From Campylobacter concisus UNSWCS (GTDB taxonomy: Bacteria > Campylobacterota > Campylobacteria > Campylobacterales > Campylobacteraceae), in the NCBI RefSeq assembly GCF_000466685.1, contig NZ_ANNG01000031.1, forward strand, positions 1 to 64,000: a stretch of 64,000 nt of DNA, given 5' to 3'. The first letter of the stretch is position 1. Every line of letters begins with the position of its first letter. This document shows positions 56,051-64,000 of this stretch, one piece after another. A program made the translations under genes and the position numbers. The notes under the pieces are model-generated. The model worked only from the letters and a program-made list of their open reading frames with translations. It ran no database searches and was not told the origin of the DNA.

Positions 56051-57615
56051 AGCAGCTCCAAGATTTTAGAAATAACTTTATTCTTGTTGGATCTAAAATC
56101 ATATTTTTTGATATTATTAAACAAAAGCTCCCTATAATCTATATCTTCAACCAATTTTTTAAATTTTTCTTCTAGTTTTATGGCTGTTTTTTTATCAAAA
56201 ACACCAAGATTGATAAAACCGTTTTGAAGGGATGTGAATGTATGAGTAGCCTCTCTCTCATGATGAGATATAACAATAGTTGGAATATGCATATCTGCTA
56301 GTTCATACGTAGTTCTACCATTTGATGAAATAGCGATCTGACACTCTTCCATTATTTTTGATATAGCAACACTATTAATAAATAAAAAAATATTTTTATA
56401 TTTACAATTTGCAATAAAATCTTTCAACTCTTCTTCGTAAGCATATGCACTTCCACAAACTATATTTATTTTTATTTCAAATTCTATACATGTTTTCAAT
56501 ATAGACTTTAATGCCACTAGTGTTAAATTATTTGGATCACTACCACCAAAAGACAATAAAATACTATTTACATTTTTAAAATTATCATTTCGCTTTGCAT
56601 CATCAAATTCATCTCTTAATAGTGTATATTTATGCCCCCAAAAATAGTTTTTTCCATCTTTTTGTGGAATTTCAAATAATTCATTAAACACCAAATCAAC
56701 ATATCGTGAACTTTCGCTTATATCTTCAAAACTTACAATTTTTACATTGGCATTCTTAAGACTATGAATATACATTTCATCATTATTAAGGCAATCATTT
56801 ATAACAAGATCTGGTTTTAAATCAAGAATTGTTTTTAGCATATTACTTGACGAAAAAACTTTATGGTATTTAGAAGCAATATTATTGACAGCAAAGTTAT
56901 ATTTTTCATCACAAACAAAAATTATCTCATGGTCGTTTATTTCTTTTGCTATAGTTAACGACCTATAAATATGCCCCATTCCAATACAAGAATCCCCTAT
57001 AACATTAAACACTATACGTTTTCTTCTTAAAATTTTCTCACATACCCACCAATCTTGATAGCTTTCGATCTCTATACATTTTTCACTATCTAGAATATAC
57101 GGCTTAAAATCTTTTAGCGCGAGGTTTTTTTTTGAAAATATATAAAACGCCTTTAACTCCCCATAAGAAACATCTCTTTCGATAGGTTTTAGTGTATCAT
57201 TCTCCATAAAAAAGATATTTTTATTGTTAGATTTAACTGACATTAAAATTTTTAAACTATCTCTTTTAAAAGTAGCATAAGCATCTTTTAAAATTTCACT
57301 ATCGACAAGTGGAGTGTTCGCTCTATAAAGAAAAATATTATCTTCTTTATATGACTTTACAATGGAATATATTATTTCTAAAATATTCTCAGAATTTAAG
57401 CGCAGGTCTTTGTCTTTATAAAAATTAATACCATTTCTATCACATATTAAAGAAATTTCTTCAGAGTCGGTAACTACTAAAATCTTATTTGTGATATCCA
57501 GTGCTGTATTTATAGCTCTTTGAAAAAGAGTCACTCCATTTAGCTTTCTAACTAATTGATCTGGAATAACAGCATTTTTTTTAATTGCAGGAATTACTAA
57601 AAGTAAATTATCCAT
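56047..57615 (-). CDS. Fusion of degenerate cytidylyltransferase and PseG-like domain
   Basis: Residues 1 to about 200 follow the NeuA/KdsB fold (LLVIPAIKKNAVIPDQLVRK, ILVVTDSEEI, YRANTPLVD), but the usual ARxGSxxLPxKN loop is altered, with no Arg-x-Gly-Ser. Residues about 208-522 resemble PseG/SpsG, the hydrolase that removes the nucleotide from UDP-trideoxyhexose in pseudaminate and legionaminate pathways (IGMGHIYRSLTIA, SFGGSDPNNLT, SSNGRTTYELA). Both halves are full length. The pairing places the hydrolysis of an activated hexose and CMP transfer in one polypeptide. The first half may be inactive or use a different nucleotide. Confidence 0.78.
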   Translation of the reverse strand: MDNLLLVIPAIKKNAVIPDQLVRKLNGVTLFQRAINTALDITNKILVVTDSEEISLICDRNGINFYKDKDLRLNSENILEIIYSIVKSYKEDNIFLYRANTPLVDSEILKDAYATFKRDSLKILMSVKSNNKNIFFMENDTLKPIERDVSYGELKAFYIFSKKNLALKDFKPYILDSEKCIEIESYQDWWVCEKILRRKRIVFNVIGDSCIGMGHIYRSLTIAKEINDHEIIFVCDEKYNFAVNNIASKYHKVFSSSNMLKTILDLKPDLVINDCLNNDEMYIHSLKNANVKIVSFEDISESSRYVDLVFNELFEIPQKDGKNYFWGHKYTLLRDEFDDAKRNDNFKNVNSILLSFGGSDPNNLTLVALKSILKTCIEFEIKINIVCGSAYAYEEELKDFIANCKYKNIFLFINSVAISKIMEECQIAISSNGRTTYELADMHIPTIVISHHEREATHTFTSLQNGFINLGVFDKKTAIKLEEKFKKLVEDIDYRELLFNNIKKYDFRSNKNKVISKILELL

Positions 57616-58796
57616 TAAAGTCCTAATTCTACTGCTACTTCTTTTGTTGATTTTATCATATAAGAAAAATCATCATCACTCATCCAATGATGAAACGGAA
57701 AAGAGATCATGTTATCAAAAAAAGTATCAGAATTTGGACAATTTGCATTGCCAAATCCTAGCTTTCTATATAAAGGATAACGGTTTAGTGGACAGTATTG
57801 AACAACACATTTTATGCCCTTTTCATATACCAATCGCTCCATCATTTGATCTCTCTTATTGTCTTTAATATATGCAACCAGCAGATGATAATTATGGCTC
57901 TCATTGTCTACTCTATGAAAAACAATACTTCTAAATTCCTTTAAACTATCTATAAAATCTACAGCTCTTTTTCTCTTAAACTCATTCATCTGATCAAGCC
58001 TATCAAGCAGTTTTGTTCCCAATGCACATTCTACTTCACCTAAACAATAGTTATTTGGCATCAAATCTATACCATTTAAATTTGGGATATCAACATTACC
58101 CATTGCTGGTTTCCAGTATTCTTTTCTTTCACCTTCAAAAGCACAATGTCCGTTATGCCTCAACATTGGAATTATATCGGCATATTTTTTATCCTTAACT
58201 GCTATAATCCCGCCTTCTCCAAGTGTTGTAATATTTTTATGTGAATGAAATGAAAAAATACTAAAGTCACCAAAAGTTCCGGCTTTTTTACCATGTGTTT
58301 CGGTCCCCATTGCTTGGGCAACATCTTCAATTAATAAAATATTATTTTCTTTTGCAAACTTGGCAATTTCTTCAATATCTGGGATCATAAAACCATAGAG
58401 ATGAACGACAACGATTACTTTAGTATTTTTAGTAACACATTTTTTTATATTTTTTAAATTTACAACTCTAGTATCTAGGTCTATATCACACCAAACAACT
58501 TTTGCTCCCTTTTTGACAAAAGGATAAACACTGGAAGTAAAGGTATGAGACGGAGCAATAATTTCATCATTTTCTTTAAACAAACAAAGCTGAGCAGCCA
58601 ATTCAAGAGCCGCAGTAGCATTACAAACACTAAATGCAAAATCATTTCCATTATACTCACAAAATGCTTTCTCGAATTTATCCCTATATATTCCTTGAGT
58701 TAGTGGATCTGCATCTTGCATAGTTTCCAAAACAACATTCAACTCTTCTTTGGTATACTTGTGACCAGTTCCACTAAAATTTATTTTAAATTCCAT
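57615..58796 (-). CDS. DegT/DnrJ/EryC1-family aminotransferase
   Basis: The 393-residue PLP enzyme shows VCNATAALELAAQL, APSHTFTSSVYPF, LLIEDVAQAMG and FSFHSHKNITTLGEGG with the PLP lysine. It differs clearly from the other DegT protein of the locus. Next to a KdnB-like dehydrogenase it may transaminate an aldehyde formed from a terminal alcohol of a sugar acid, as KdnA does in 8-amino-Kdo synthesis; conventional 4-keto-sugar amination is the alternative. It overlaps the fusion gene by one base. Confidence 0.82.
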   Translation of the reverse strand: MEFKINFSGTGHKYTKEELNVVLETMQDADPLTQGIYRDKFEKAFCEYNGNDFAFSVCNATAALELAAQLCLFKENDEIIAPSHTFTSSVYPFVKKGAKVVWCDIDLDTRVVNLKNIKKCVTKNTKVIVVVHLYGFMIPDIEEIAKFAKENNILLIEDVAQAMGTETHGKKAGTFGDFSIFSFHSHKNITTLGEGGIIAVKDKKYADIIPMLRHNGHCAFEGERKEYWKPAMGNVDIPNLNGIDLMPNNYCLGEVECALGTKLLDRLDQMNEFKRKRAVDFIDSLKEFRSIVFHRVDNESHNYHLLVAYIKDNKRDQMMERLVYEKGIKCVVQYCPLNRYPLYRKLGFGNANCPNSDTFFDNMISFPFHHWMSDDDFSYMIKSTKEVAVELGL

Positions 58797-58870
58797 AATA
58801 TTGTCTCAACTTTCTATATCGCATACTCTATATAAAAATATTTATAGAAGTAAATATCATTAAAGCAAAA

Positions 58871-59506
58871 TCAAAAATATTGTTTTGATTTAGCAAAAAC
58901 AATTACAGACTTTTGCACACTAAGGCTAACATGTTCTACAATTTCAAAATAATATCTTATACTATCCAACAATTCGGATTCACTTTTGACAAATCCTATT
59001 GGATCATTTGGCAAATATAGGCTTATCATAAAATAATCACTGACTTCAGATATCTCTTTTAGCAATTTTTTATAATTTGAAAAATAAGAAAAAGCCTCGC
59101 TTGAAAACACCAAGTCTAATTTACCACCCCCCTTGCAAATGCCTCTTGTTAATATCAAATCAGAAAAAGCTCCTATATTATTTATGTCACACACAACAAA
59201 ATCAATATCGTTAAACCTTTCTTTTGCAACATCTATGGCAGTTTGAGATATATCTATGCCCAAGCAAGTATTGTTTTTTTTCTTTAAAATATGTGTTAGA
59301 GCCCCTTTACCACAGCCAATATCTACTATAGTATTAAAATTATACTGATTTAAAATTTCTAAACATATCTTACGCTGTAATTGCCTACTATCATCTTGAT
59401 GCCATGAATCAAATTTTTCAATAGACTCATGTGCATACATATTTTCAAAATCACCTATAAAAGTGCGCTTTTCTACATCAAAAACATACTTATGATACTT
59501 TGCCAT
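58871..59506 (-). CDS. Class I SAM-dependent methyltransferase
   Basis: The 211-residue protein has the SAM motif IVDIGCGKGALTHIL followed by CLGIDISQTAID and VFSSEAFSYFSNYKKLLKEI. A run of six G at the ICKGGGK codons (59127-59132 on the plus strand as C) is short for phase variation, and the frame is intact. Its start overlaps the stop of the KdnB-like gene by one base. Substrate unknown. Confidence 0.78.
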   Translation of the reverse strand: MAKYHKYVFDVEKRTFIGDFENMYAHESIEKFDSWHQDDSRQLQRKICLEILNQYNFNTIVDIGCGKGALTHILKKKNNTCLGIDISQTAIDVAKERFNDIDFVVCDINNIGAFSDLILTRGICKGGGKLDLVFSSEAFSYFSNYKKLLKEISEVSDYFMISLYLPNDPIGFVKSESELLDSIRYYFEIVEHVSLSVQKSVIVFAKSKQYF

Positions 59507-60582
59507 TACATTTTCCTAAATATTTCTTTTACTTTTTCAAAAGTCAAAATATTTTTAAATCGATCCCCTAAGGCATTATTTAATGGCTTTTCATGAATTA
59601 TAGTTGATGCATAAAGCTTTTTGTATATATCTTCAGAAACACTACTGGCAATTCCTCTAGGGATACTAACATTTTGTTTTTTTGCCATCATCCAAAATTC
59701 TTCCAATTCATTTGGATAAAATTCATCCATTGCAGTCATTGCGATACAGTTTCCAATACAATGATGCGTATCAAAAACAACGCTAAGACCAGCAGAAAAT
59801 GGATGAACTAATCCGACATAACTGTTTGCTATCGCACATCCACCAAGGTATGAAGCAACCATTAATTTTTCCCTATTTTCATCACTCATCATATCTTTAC
59901 TTAAAAATATTTCTCTACATAAATTTATGGCTTGATGAGAAAAGGCATCGCCTATTGCATTACGATAACTACCATTTAGTGATTCAATACAGTGTAAATA
60001 AGTATCCATTCCGGTATAAAAATACTGATCTCTTGGTACACTTTTTGTTAAATCAGGATCTAAAATAAGTTGATCATATATGGTAAAATCACTATTCATT
60101 CCAAGCTTTAAACCATTTTCAGGATTTGTCATAACACAAGTTCTACTAGCTTCAGCCCCAGTGCCAGAAATTGTTGGTATACCTATCTTATAAACAGCTT
60201 GATTTTTTACTAAATCCCATCCCTGGTAGTCTTCGGCATTTCCTGGATTTTTTAATAAATTTGCTATTGCTTTTCCAGTATCAAGAGTGCAACCACCACC
60301 CAATGATACAATCGCTTTTGGATTTATTTTATTTTTTACAAGCAAATTATCTCTTAAAAGATTAATACCTTTAGTTTTAGGCTCATCCTTTGTCTGAACA
60401 AAGAAAATTTCATCTTTATTTGTTATAGGCAAATTTTCTAAAATTTGATTACCTTTAAAATATTCATCAATAAAATACACAACATAATTATCACCTTCGG
60501 TTCTAGTGTCCAAAATTGACTTCAGATTAGAAATAGATCCTTTGCCAAATATATATCTTAAAACATTTTTTGAATTATTCAT
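59506..60582 (-). CDS. KdnB-like iron-containing dehydrogenase
   Basis: The 358-residue family III alcohol dehydrogenase has VSLGGGCTLDTGKAIANLL, GIPTISGTGAEASRT, GMDTYLHCIES and FDTHHCIGNCIA (metal-ligand histidines). The DYQGWDLVKN stretch and overall spacing resemble Shewanella KdnB as I remember it. KdnB oxidises the C8 alcohol of Kdo to an aldehyde for later amination. Here it lies among nonulosonate-type genes, so a nine-carbon acid or Kdo are both possible substrates. It starts 5 bp after argS and is the first gene of the glycan locus. Confidence 0.75.
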   Translation of the reverse strand: MNNSKNVLRYIFGKGSISNLKSILDTRTEGDNYVVYFIDEYFKGNQILENLPITNKDEIFFVQTKDEPKTKGINLLRDNLLVKNKINPKAIVSLGGGCTLDTGKAIANLLKNPGNAEDYQGWDLVKNQAVYKIGIPTISGTGAEASRTCVMTNPENGLKLGMNSDFTIYDQLILDPDLTKSVPRDQYFYTGMDTYLHCIESLNGSYRNAIGDAFSHQAINLCREIFLSKDMMSDENREKLMVASYLGGCAIANSYVGLVHPFSAGLSVVFDTHHCIGNCIAMTAMDEFYPNELEEFWMMAKKQNVSIPRGIASSVSEDIYKKLYASTIIHEKPLNNALGDRFKNILTFEKVKEIFRKM

Positions 60583-60587
60583 GCTGG

Positions 60588-62171
60588 TTACATCCTATCT
60601 TTAGCTGTGATTCCCATTATATTAAACGCTGTTTTTATCGAGACAGCAACGACCGCAAAGACTTTCAACAAACTATCTTCGTTTTCGTTTCCAACCACGC
60701 GGTTTTCATTATAAAATTTGTGAAAGCTAGCAGCTAGTGACTTTAGATAGTCTGGTATTTTTTGAAGCTGCCTTGAAGCAAAAGCATCCTCTAAAATTTC
60801 AGATAAAATAAGCGCCTCAAAAAGTAAATTTTTAGCATTTTCATCTAGGCACTCAAAGTCTGCATTTATCACGTCACTAACGCTTTTTCCAGCTTTTGCA
60901 AAGACCTGATTTATCCTAGCGTGAGCGTAATTTATATAAAAAATAGGGTTTGAGCTATCCTCTTTTTTAAGCTCATCCACGTCAAATTCCAAACTACTCG
61001 TATTTGCCTTGCTTATAAAGATAAATCTAAGCGCCTCAGCACCGATCTCGCTTGCGATATCACTCATAAGCACGGCATTGCCAGCGCGCTTGCTCATCTT
61101 GTATGGCTTACCCTCTTTTAGCAGGCTAACCATCTGCATAAGTATCACTTCAAGCCTATTTTCGTCGTATCCAAGGAAATTTATCGCAGCCTTTAGCCTT
61201 GCGATATATCCGTGGTGGTCTGCGCCCCAAATGTTTATATAGTGGTCAAAATTTTTCTCAAATTTAGCGTTATGATAGATGATGTCACCAGCTAAATATG
61301 TCGGTCTGCCGTCATTTCTAACCACAACCCTATCGTTATCGTCGCCAAGTGTGGTAGAAGCGATATAGGTAGCGCCCTCTTTTTCATACATTTGATTTGA
61401 GCGTTTTAGCTTCTCTATAGTTGGCATAAGATGGCCGTAAAGGGCTTTTTCACTAGCCCAGCTCTCTATAAAAATGCCAACATCAGCCAAGTCTTTTTTG
61501 ATGATCTCAAGCACGATATCCTTGCCAAACTCAGCAAGCTCAAGGTTTCTGCTCTCGTCATAAAAAATTTCCTTGCCAAATTTCTCATTTGCAAGCTTAG
61601 CAATATCTAAAATATAATCCCCGCGGTAGTATTTCTCTGGATAGACGACGCTTTCGTTAAAAAGTAGCTCTTTGGCTGCAAGTGATATCGATGTGCCAAG
61701 CAGATCTATTTGATTGCCCGCATCGTTTATGTAGTATTCTGTTGAGATAGCGTAGCCAAGTCTTTTGCCAAGTCTTGCTAAAGTATCGCCATAAACTGCG
61801 CCTCTAACGTGTCCGATGTGAAGCGGCCCAGTCGGATTTGCGCTGATGTATTCTATTAAATAGCTGTCTTTTTTCACATCTTCTTTTGCAAAATTTTCAC
61901 TATCTAGCAAAATTTGCTTTGAAATTTCATCTAAAAATTCGCTCTTAAGCTTGAAATTTAAGTAGCCATTTACCGCGCTAGCTTCCACTATCTTGCTATC
62001 ACTAAATTTATCAGCAAACTCGCTAGCTATTATAGCCGGCGACTTTCTTAGCTCTTTTGCGAGGCTAAAAAGTGGCGTCGCATAGTGGGCTAAATTTTTA
62101 TCCTTTGGCTTTTCAAGCACAAATTCTCGCTCTAAAACCTTTGAAATTTCTGCTTTTACTTTATCTTTCAA
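60588..62171 (-). CDS. argS: Arginyl-tRNA synthetase
   Basis: The 527-residue class I synthetase has an N-terminal tRNA D-loop-recognition domain, the HIGH motif in NPTGPLHIGHVRGAVYG near residue 118, a DALR anticodon-binding C-terminal domain, and AGNAVLMSD after the KMSK motif (YKMSKRAGN). TTG start. It follows tatA by 9 bp and is directly followed by the glycan locus. Confidence 0.94.
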   Translation of the reverse strand: MKDKVKAEISKVLEREFVLEKPKDKNLAHYATPLFSLAKELRKSPAIIASEFADKFSDSKIVEASAVNGYLNFKLKSEFLDEISKQILLDSENFAKEDVKKDSYLIEYISANPTGPLHIGHVRGAVYGDTLARLGKRLGYAISTEYYINDAGNQIDLLGTSISLAAKELLFNESVVYPEKYYRGDYILDIAKLANEKFGKEIFYDESRNLELAEFGKDIVLEIIKKDLADVGIFIESWASEKALYGHLMPTIEKLKRSNQMYEKEGATYIASTTLGDDNDRVVVRNDGRPTYLAGDIIYHNAKFEKNFDHYINIWGADHHGYIARLKAAINFLGYDENRLEVILMQMVSLLKEGKPYKMSKRAGNAVLMSDIASEIGAEALRFIFISKANTSSLEFDVDELKKEDSSNPIFYINYAHARINQVFAKAGKSVSDVINADFECLDENAKNLLFEALILSEILEDAFASRQLQKIPDYLKSLAASFHKFYNENRVVGNENEDSLLKVFAVVAVSIKTAFNIMGITAKDRM

Positions 62172-62180
62172 CTCTAAAAC

Positions 62181-62402
62181 CTACGCGTTTTTAGTTGTTT
62201 CTTCTATCTTTTGACTAGCTGCACTCTCTTCTTTATGCTCGACTTTTTCGCTCTTTTCAGGTGTTGTGTCCTCCATCTCAGCTTTAAAAGTCTTTATGCC
62301 TTTACCTAGTCCTTTCGCAAGCTCTGGGATCTTCTTTGCTCCAAAAAGTAATACAATGATCGCTAAAACGATCAACCAGTGGCCAATACTAAAAGAACCC
62401 AT
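62181..62402 (-). CDS. tatA: Twin-arginine translocase subunit TatA
   Basis: This 73-residue protein has an N-terminal membrane helix ([20 protein letters not shown]) with the hinge FGxxKIPEL, an amphipathic helix ([12 protein letters not shown]) and an acidic tail. It forms the pore for folded proteins. tatB and tatC are not in the window. Confidence 0.92.
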   Translation of the reverse strand: MGSFSIGHWLIVLAIIVLLFGAKKIPELAKGLGKGIKTFKAEMEDTTPEKSEKVEHKEESAASQKIEETTKNA

Positions 62403-62453
62403 CTTTTCTCCTTATCAAATTTTCTCAAAATATTATCATAAATTCCTGAATTT

Positions 62454-63065
62454 CTAACAATCTATCCACTCGTCGATGACGTTTCTTAAGTTTATCTTAG
62501 CACTTTTTAACCTCATCGCTCGGAGGATTGATTTTAGCCCTTTATAGCTCTTTTCTATATCATCATTTACTAAAAAATAATCATACTCTAAAATATGCTC
62601 CATCTCACCAACTGCGTTCATTAGGCGATTTTCTATCGTCTCATCGCTATCTGTTCCGCGGTTTTTCAAGCGCCTTTTTAGCTCTTTTTTATTTGCAGTT
62701 GTTATAAAAACTGAAGTGATGTAGCTTTTAAATTTCTCAAGTGCGATGTGAAAGCCCTGCACATCGATGTCAAATATCACTATCTTTCCAGCTTCAAGCG
62801 CTGCTAAAACTGGCTTTAAGCTCGTGCCATAGTAGTTTTTATGCACCTGCGCCCACTCTAAAAACTCGCCTTTTTCTATGCCACTTTTAAATTCATCTTC
62901 TTTTATAAAATAATAATCCACCCCATCAACTTCGCCTTCTCTTTTGGCTCTTGTTGTGCTTGATATAGAAAAATATAGGTCTTTCTCTTCCTTTAAAAGA
63001 CGACCCAAAAGCGTGCTTTTACCGCTTCCACTAGGTCCTGAAACTACTAAAATTTGTCCTTGCAA
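62454..63065 (-). CDS. gmk: Guanylate kinase
   Basis: The 203-residue P-loop kinase shows VVSGPSGSGKSTL at residues 7-19, the GMP-binding SISSTTRAKREGEVDGVDYYF and EWAQVHKNYYGTS. It phosphorylates GMP to GDP. TTG start directly after the stop of the acidic protein gene, with GAGGAAAAG as ribosome site. Confidence 0.94.
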   Translation of the reverse strand: MQGQILVVSGPSGSGKSTLLGRLLKEEKDLYFSISSTTRAKREGEVDGVDYYFIKEDEFKSGIEKGEFLEWAQVHKNYYGTSLKPVLAALEAGKIVIFDIDVQGFHIALEKFKSYITSVFITTANKKELKRRLKNRGTDSDETIENRLMNAVGEMEHILEYDYFLVNDDIEKSYKGLKSILRAMRLKSAKINLRNVIDEWIDC

Positions 63066-64000
63066 CTACTTTTCCTCGAAACTTATATTTATCTTGATGT
63101 TCATATCTTTTAGCACATCTCTTAGTGAGCTTTCATTTAGTGACTCGTGGACGTGTTTTGTGATCTTTTTAGTTAGCTCTTCTTTGTAGTCTTCTTTTGC
63201 ATCATTTTTTAAGCTTGTTTGAGGTATATCTTTTAGTCCAAATGCCGCTAACATCGTGTTTTCATCTATATCATCTATCGATACCGCGTCAAAATTTAAC
63301 TCACTTGATGCTGCGTCTTTGCTCTCTTCTTGTGCGTTTTCTTCTTGAGCATTTTCTTCTTCAAAAGCTTCATCCACAAGGCCTAGATCTTCTTTGACTT
63401 CTGGCTCGCTAACATCTTCTAGCTCTTCTACTGGCATCTTGTTAGAAGCGTTTTCGCTCTCGCTAGGCTCTAAATTTTCTAGCTCCTCACTTGAAATTTC
63501 ATCCAAAGCCTCTTCTTCTATATCTTCTTCTACTTTTTCATCATCTACTTGAATTTGCTCTTCATCAGCCTCAGAGATCTCATCTAAATTCTCCTCATCT
63601 TTAGGCTCATCTTCTAAATTTAGCTCATTTTCAAGGCTATCTTCATCATCAAATTTAGCTAGCTCGTCTAAATTTAGCTCTTCTTGCTCTAAATTTTTAA
63701 CATCAGTCTCTTCGCCATTTAGCTCTTCATCAAGCGAATCGATCTCACTAAGCTCAAATTTACTCTGATCTATCTCGTCAAGCTCGCTACCCGCATTCTC
63801 TTCATCAACCAAGCCTGCAACGTCATTTTGGCTAATAATATCATCTAAATTTTTATTCAGCTCTTCATCTGCTTCAGACTCTTCTGGCATATTTTCTATC
63901 TCGTCGACAAGCGCGCTAAGCTCTGCTAGATCACCATCTTTGCTCTCTTCACTCTCATTTGCATCGCTTATCGCTTCACTAGTCTCTTCATCCACGCTCT
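63066..64000 (-). CDS. Highly acidic protein, start outside window
   Basis: The visible 311 codons are open to the right edge, so the true start is probably beyond it. The sequence is dominated by Glu, Asp, Leu, Ser and Asn with many imperfect ELDEI/LNLED-type repeats and a tandem EENAQ unit near the last third. The final 60 residues are less acidic (AAFGLKDIPQTSL and VHESLNESSLRDVLKDMN), suggesting a folded C-terminal tail. C. jejuni has a similarly acidic protein before gmk. No known domain; function unknown. Confidence 0.8.
   Translation of the reverse strand, partial: SVDEETSEAISDANESEESKDGDLAELSALVDEIENMPEESEADEELNKNLDDIISQNDVAGLVDEENAGSELDEIDQSKFELSEIDSLDEELNGEETDVKNLEQEELNLDELAKFDDEDSLENELNLEDEPKDEENLDEISEADEEQIQVDDEKVEEDIEEEALDEISSEELENLEPSESENASNKMPVEELEDVSEPEVKEDLGLVDEAFEEENAQEENAQEESKDAASSELNFDAVSIDDIDENTMLAAFGLKDIPQTSLKNDAKEDYKEELTKKITKHVHESLNESSLRDVLKDMNIKINISFEEK

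Noticed and set aside
59127..59132. G6 run in a methyltransferase as a contingency tract
   Set aside because: Too short compared with the G8 and G9 tracts, and the frame is intact; slippage cannot be inferred.

Overview
The window is a stretch of a Campylobacter-type (Campylobacterota) chromosome, most like a C. concisus-group species. Three things point there: AT-rich DNA full of AAATTT words, frequent TTG/GTG starts with AAGGA ribosome sites, and blocks of gene order that I recall from C. jejuni. These blocks are mnmC-amiA-NMO-tyrS-spoT-rpoZ-pyrH-LytM-ftsX-ftsE-trmB-flpA-rluD-rodA, then aminotransferase-DUF234-flgS, then fabI-tpiA-pgk-gapA|nadD-rsfS, and finally the acidic protein-gmk-tatA-argS. 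The species call is an inference; no marker gene was compared.

Layout. 1-3.5 kb: a chemoreceptor cut by the left edge and a polar amino-acid ABC importer. 3.6-5.1 kb: the proline symporter putP, followed by a terminator and a C-terminal remnant of tsaD. 5.4-20.3 kb: one long minus-strand housekeeping run covering tRNA modification, cell-wall amidase, stringent response, UMP kinase, the FtsEX/LytM division module, trmB, a frameshifted fibronectin-binding lipoprotein (flpA) and rluD. rodA is divergent. 21.4-22.1 kb: two tandem copies of a composite structured repeat; a third copy lies at 35.4-35.7 kb. 22.1-27.4 kb: thiE-thiD-cysteine desulfurase-like, divergent from DUF234-flgS-isochorismatase. 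27.6-29.2 kb: exbB-exbD-tonB behind a consensus promoter. 29.2-31.9 kb: mqo with a MntA/HepT toxin-antitoxin pair and a DUF4272 gene appended. 32.0-34.3 kb: a TonB-dependent receptor with an amber codon just after its signal peptide, bracketed by a 29-bp direct repeat. 34.3-42.5 kb: an old-yellow-enzyme reductase, DUF2625, fabI, glycolytic genes, a NadD-RsfS fusion and a YeiH-type transporter.

43.2-60.6 kb is a visibly more AT-rich surface-polysaccharide locus. It carries CDP-glucose dehydratase genes (rfbF, rfbG), two DegT aminotransferases, three methyltransferases, LicD, a Wzx flippase, a LIC12162-family transferase, a radical-SAM protein, a nonulosonate (NeuB-type) synthase, an SpsF-like cytidylyltransferase, a cytidylyltransferase/PseG-like fusion and a KdnB-like iron dehydrogenase. 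Two genes contain long G tracts (G8, out of frame; G9, in frame), so the surface glycan is probably phase-variable. The left edge of the locus is a truncated initiating sugar transferase; at the right edge the first gene follows argS by 5 bp, so the locus reads as an extension of the acidic protein-gmk-tatA-argS operon (60.6-64 kb).

The most unusual items are the phase-variable glycan locus with its unassigned nonulosonate-type pathway, the composite repeat family, and four genes disrupted or remodelled by single events (flpA, the TonB receptor, tsaD remnant, nadD-rsfS). No tRNA, rRNA, CRISPR or insertion sequence was recognised.
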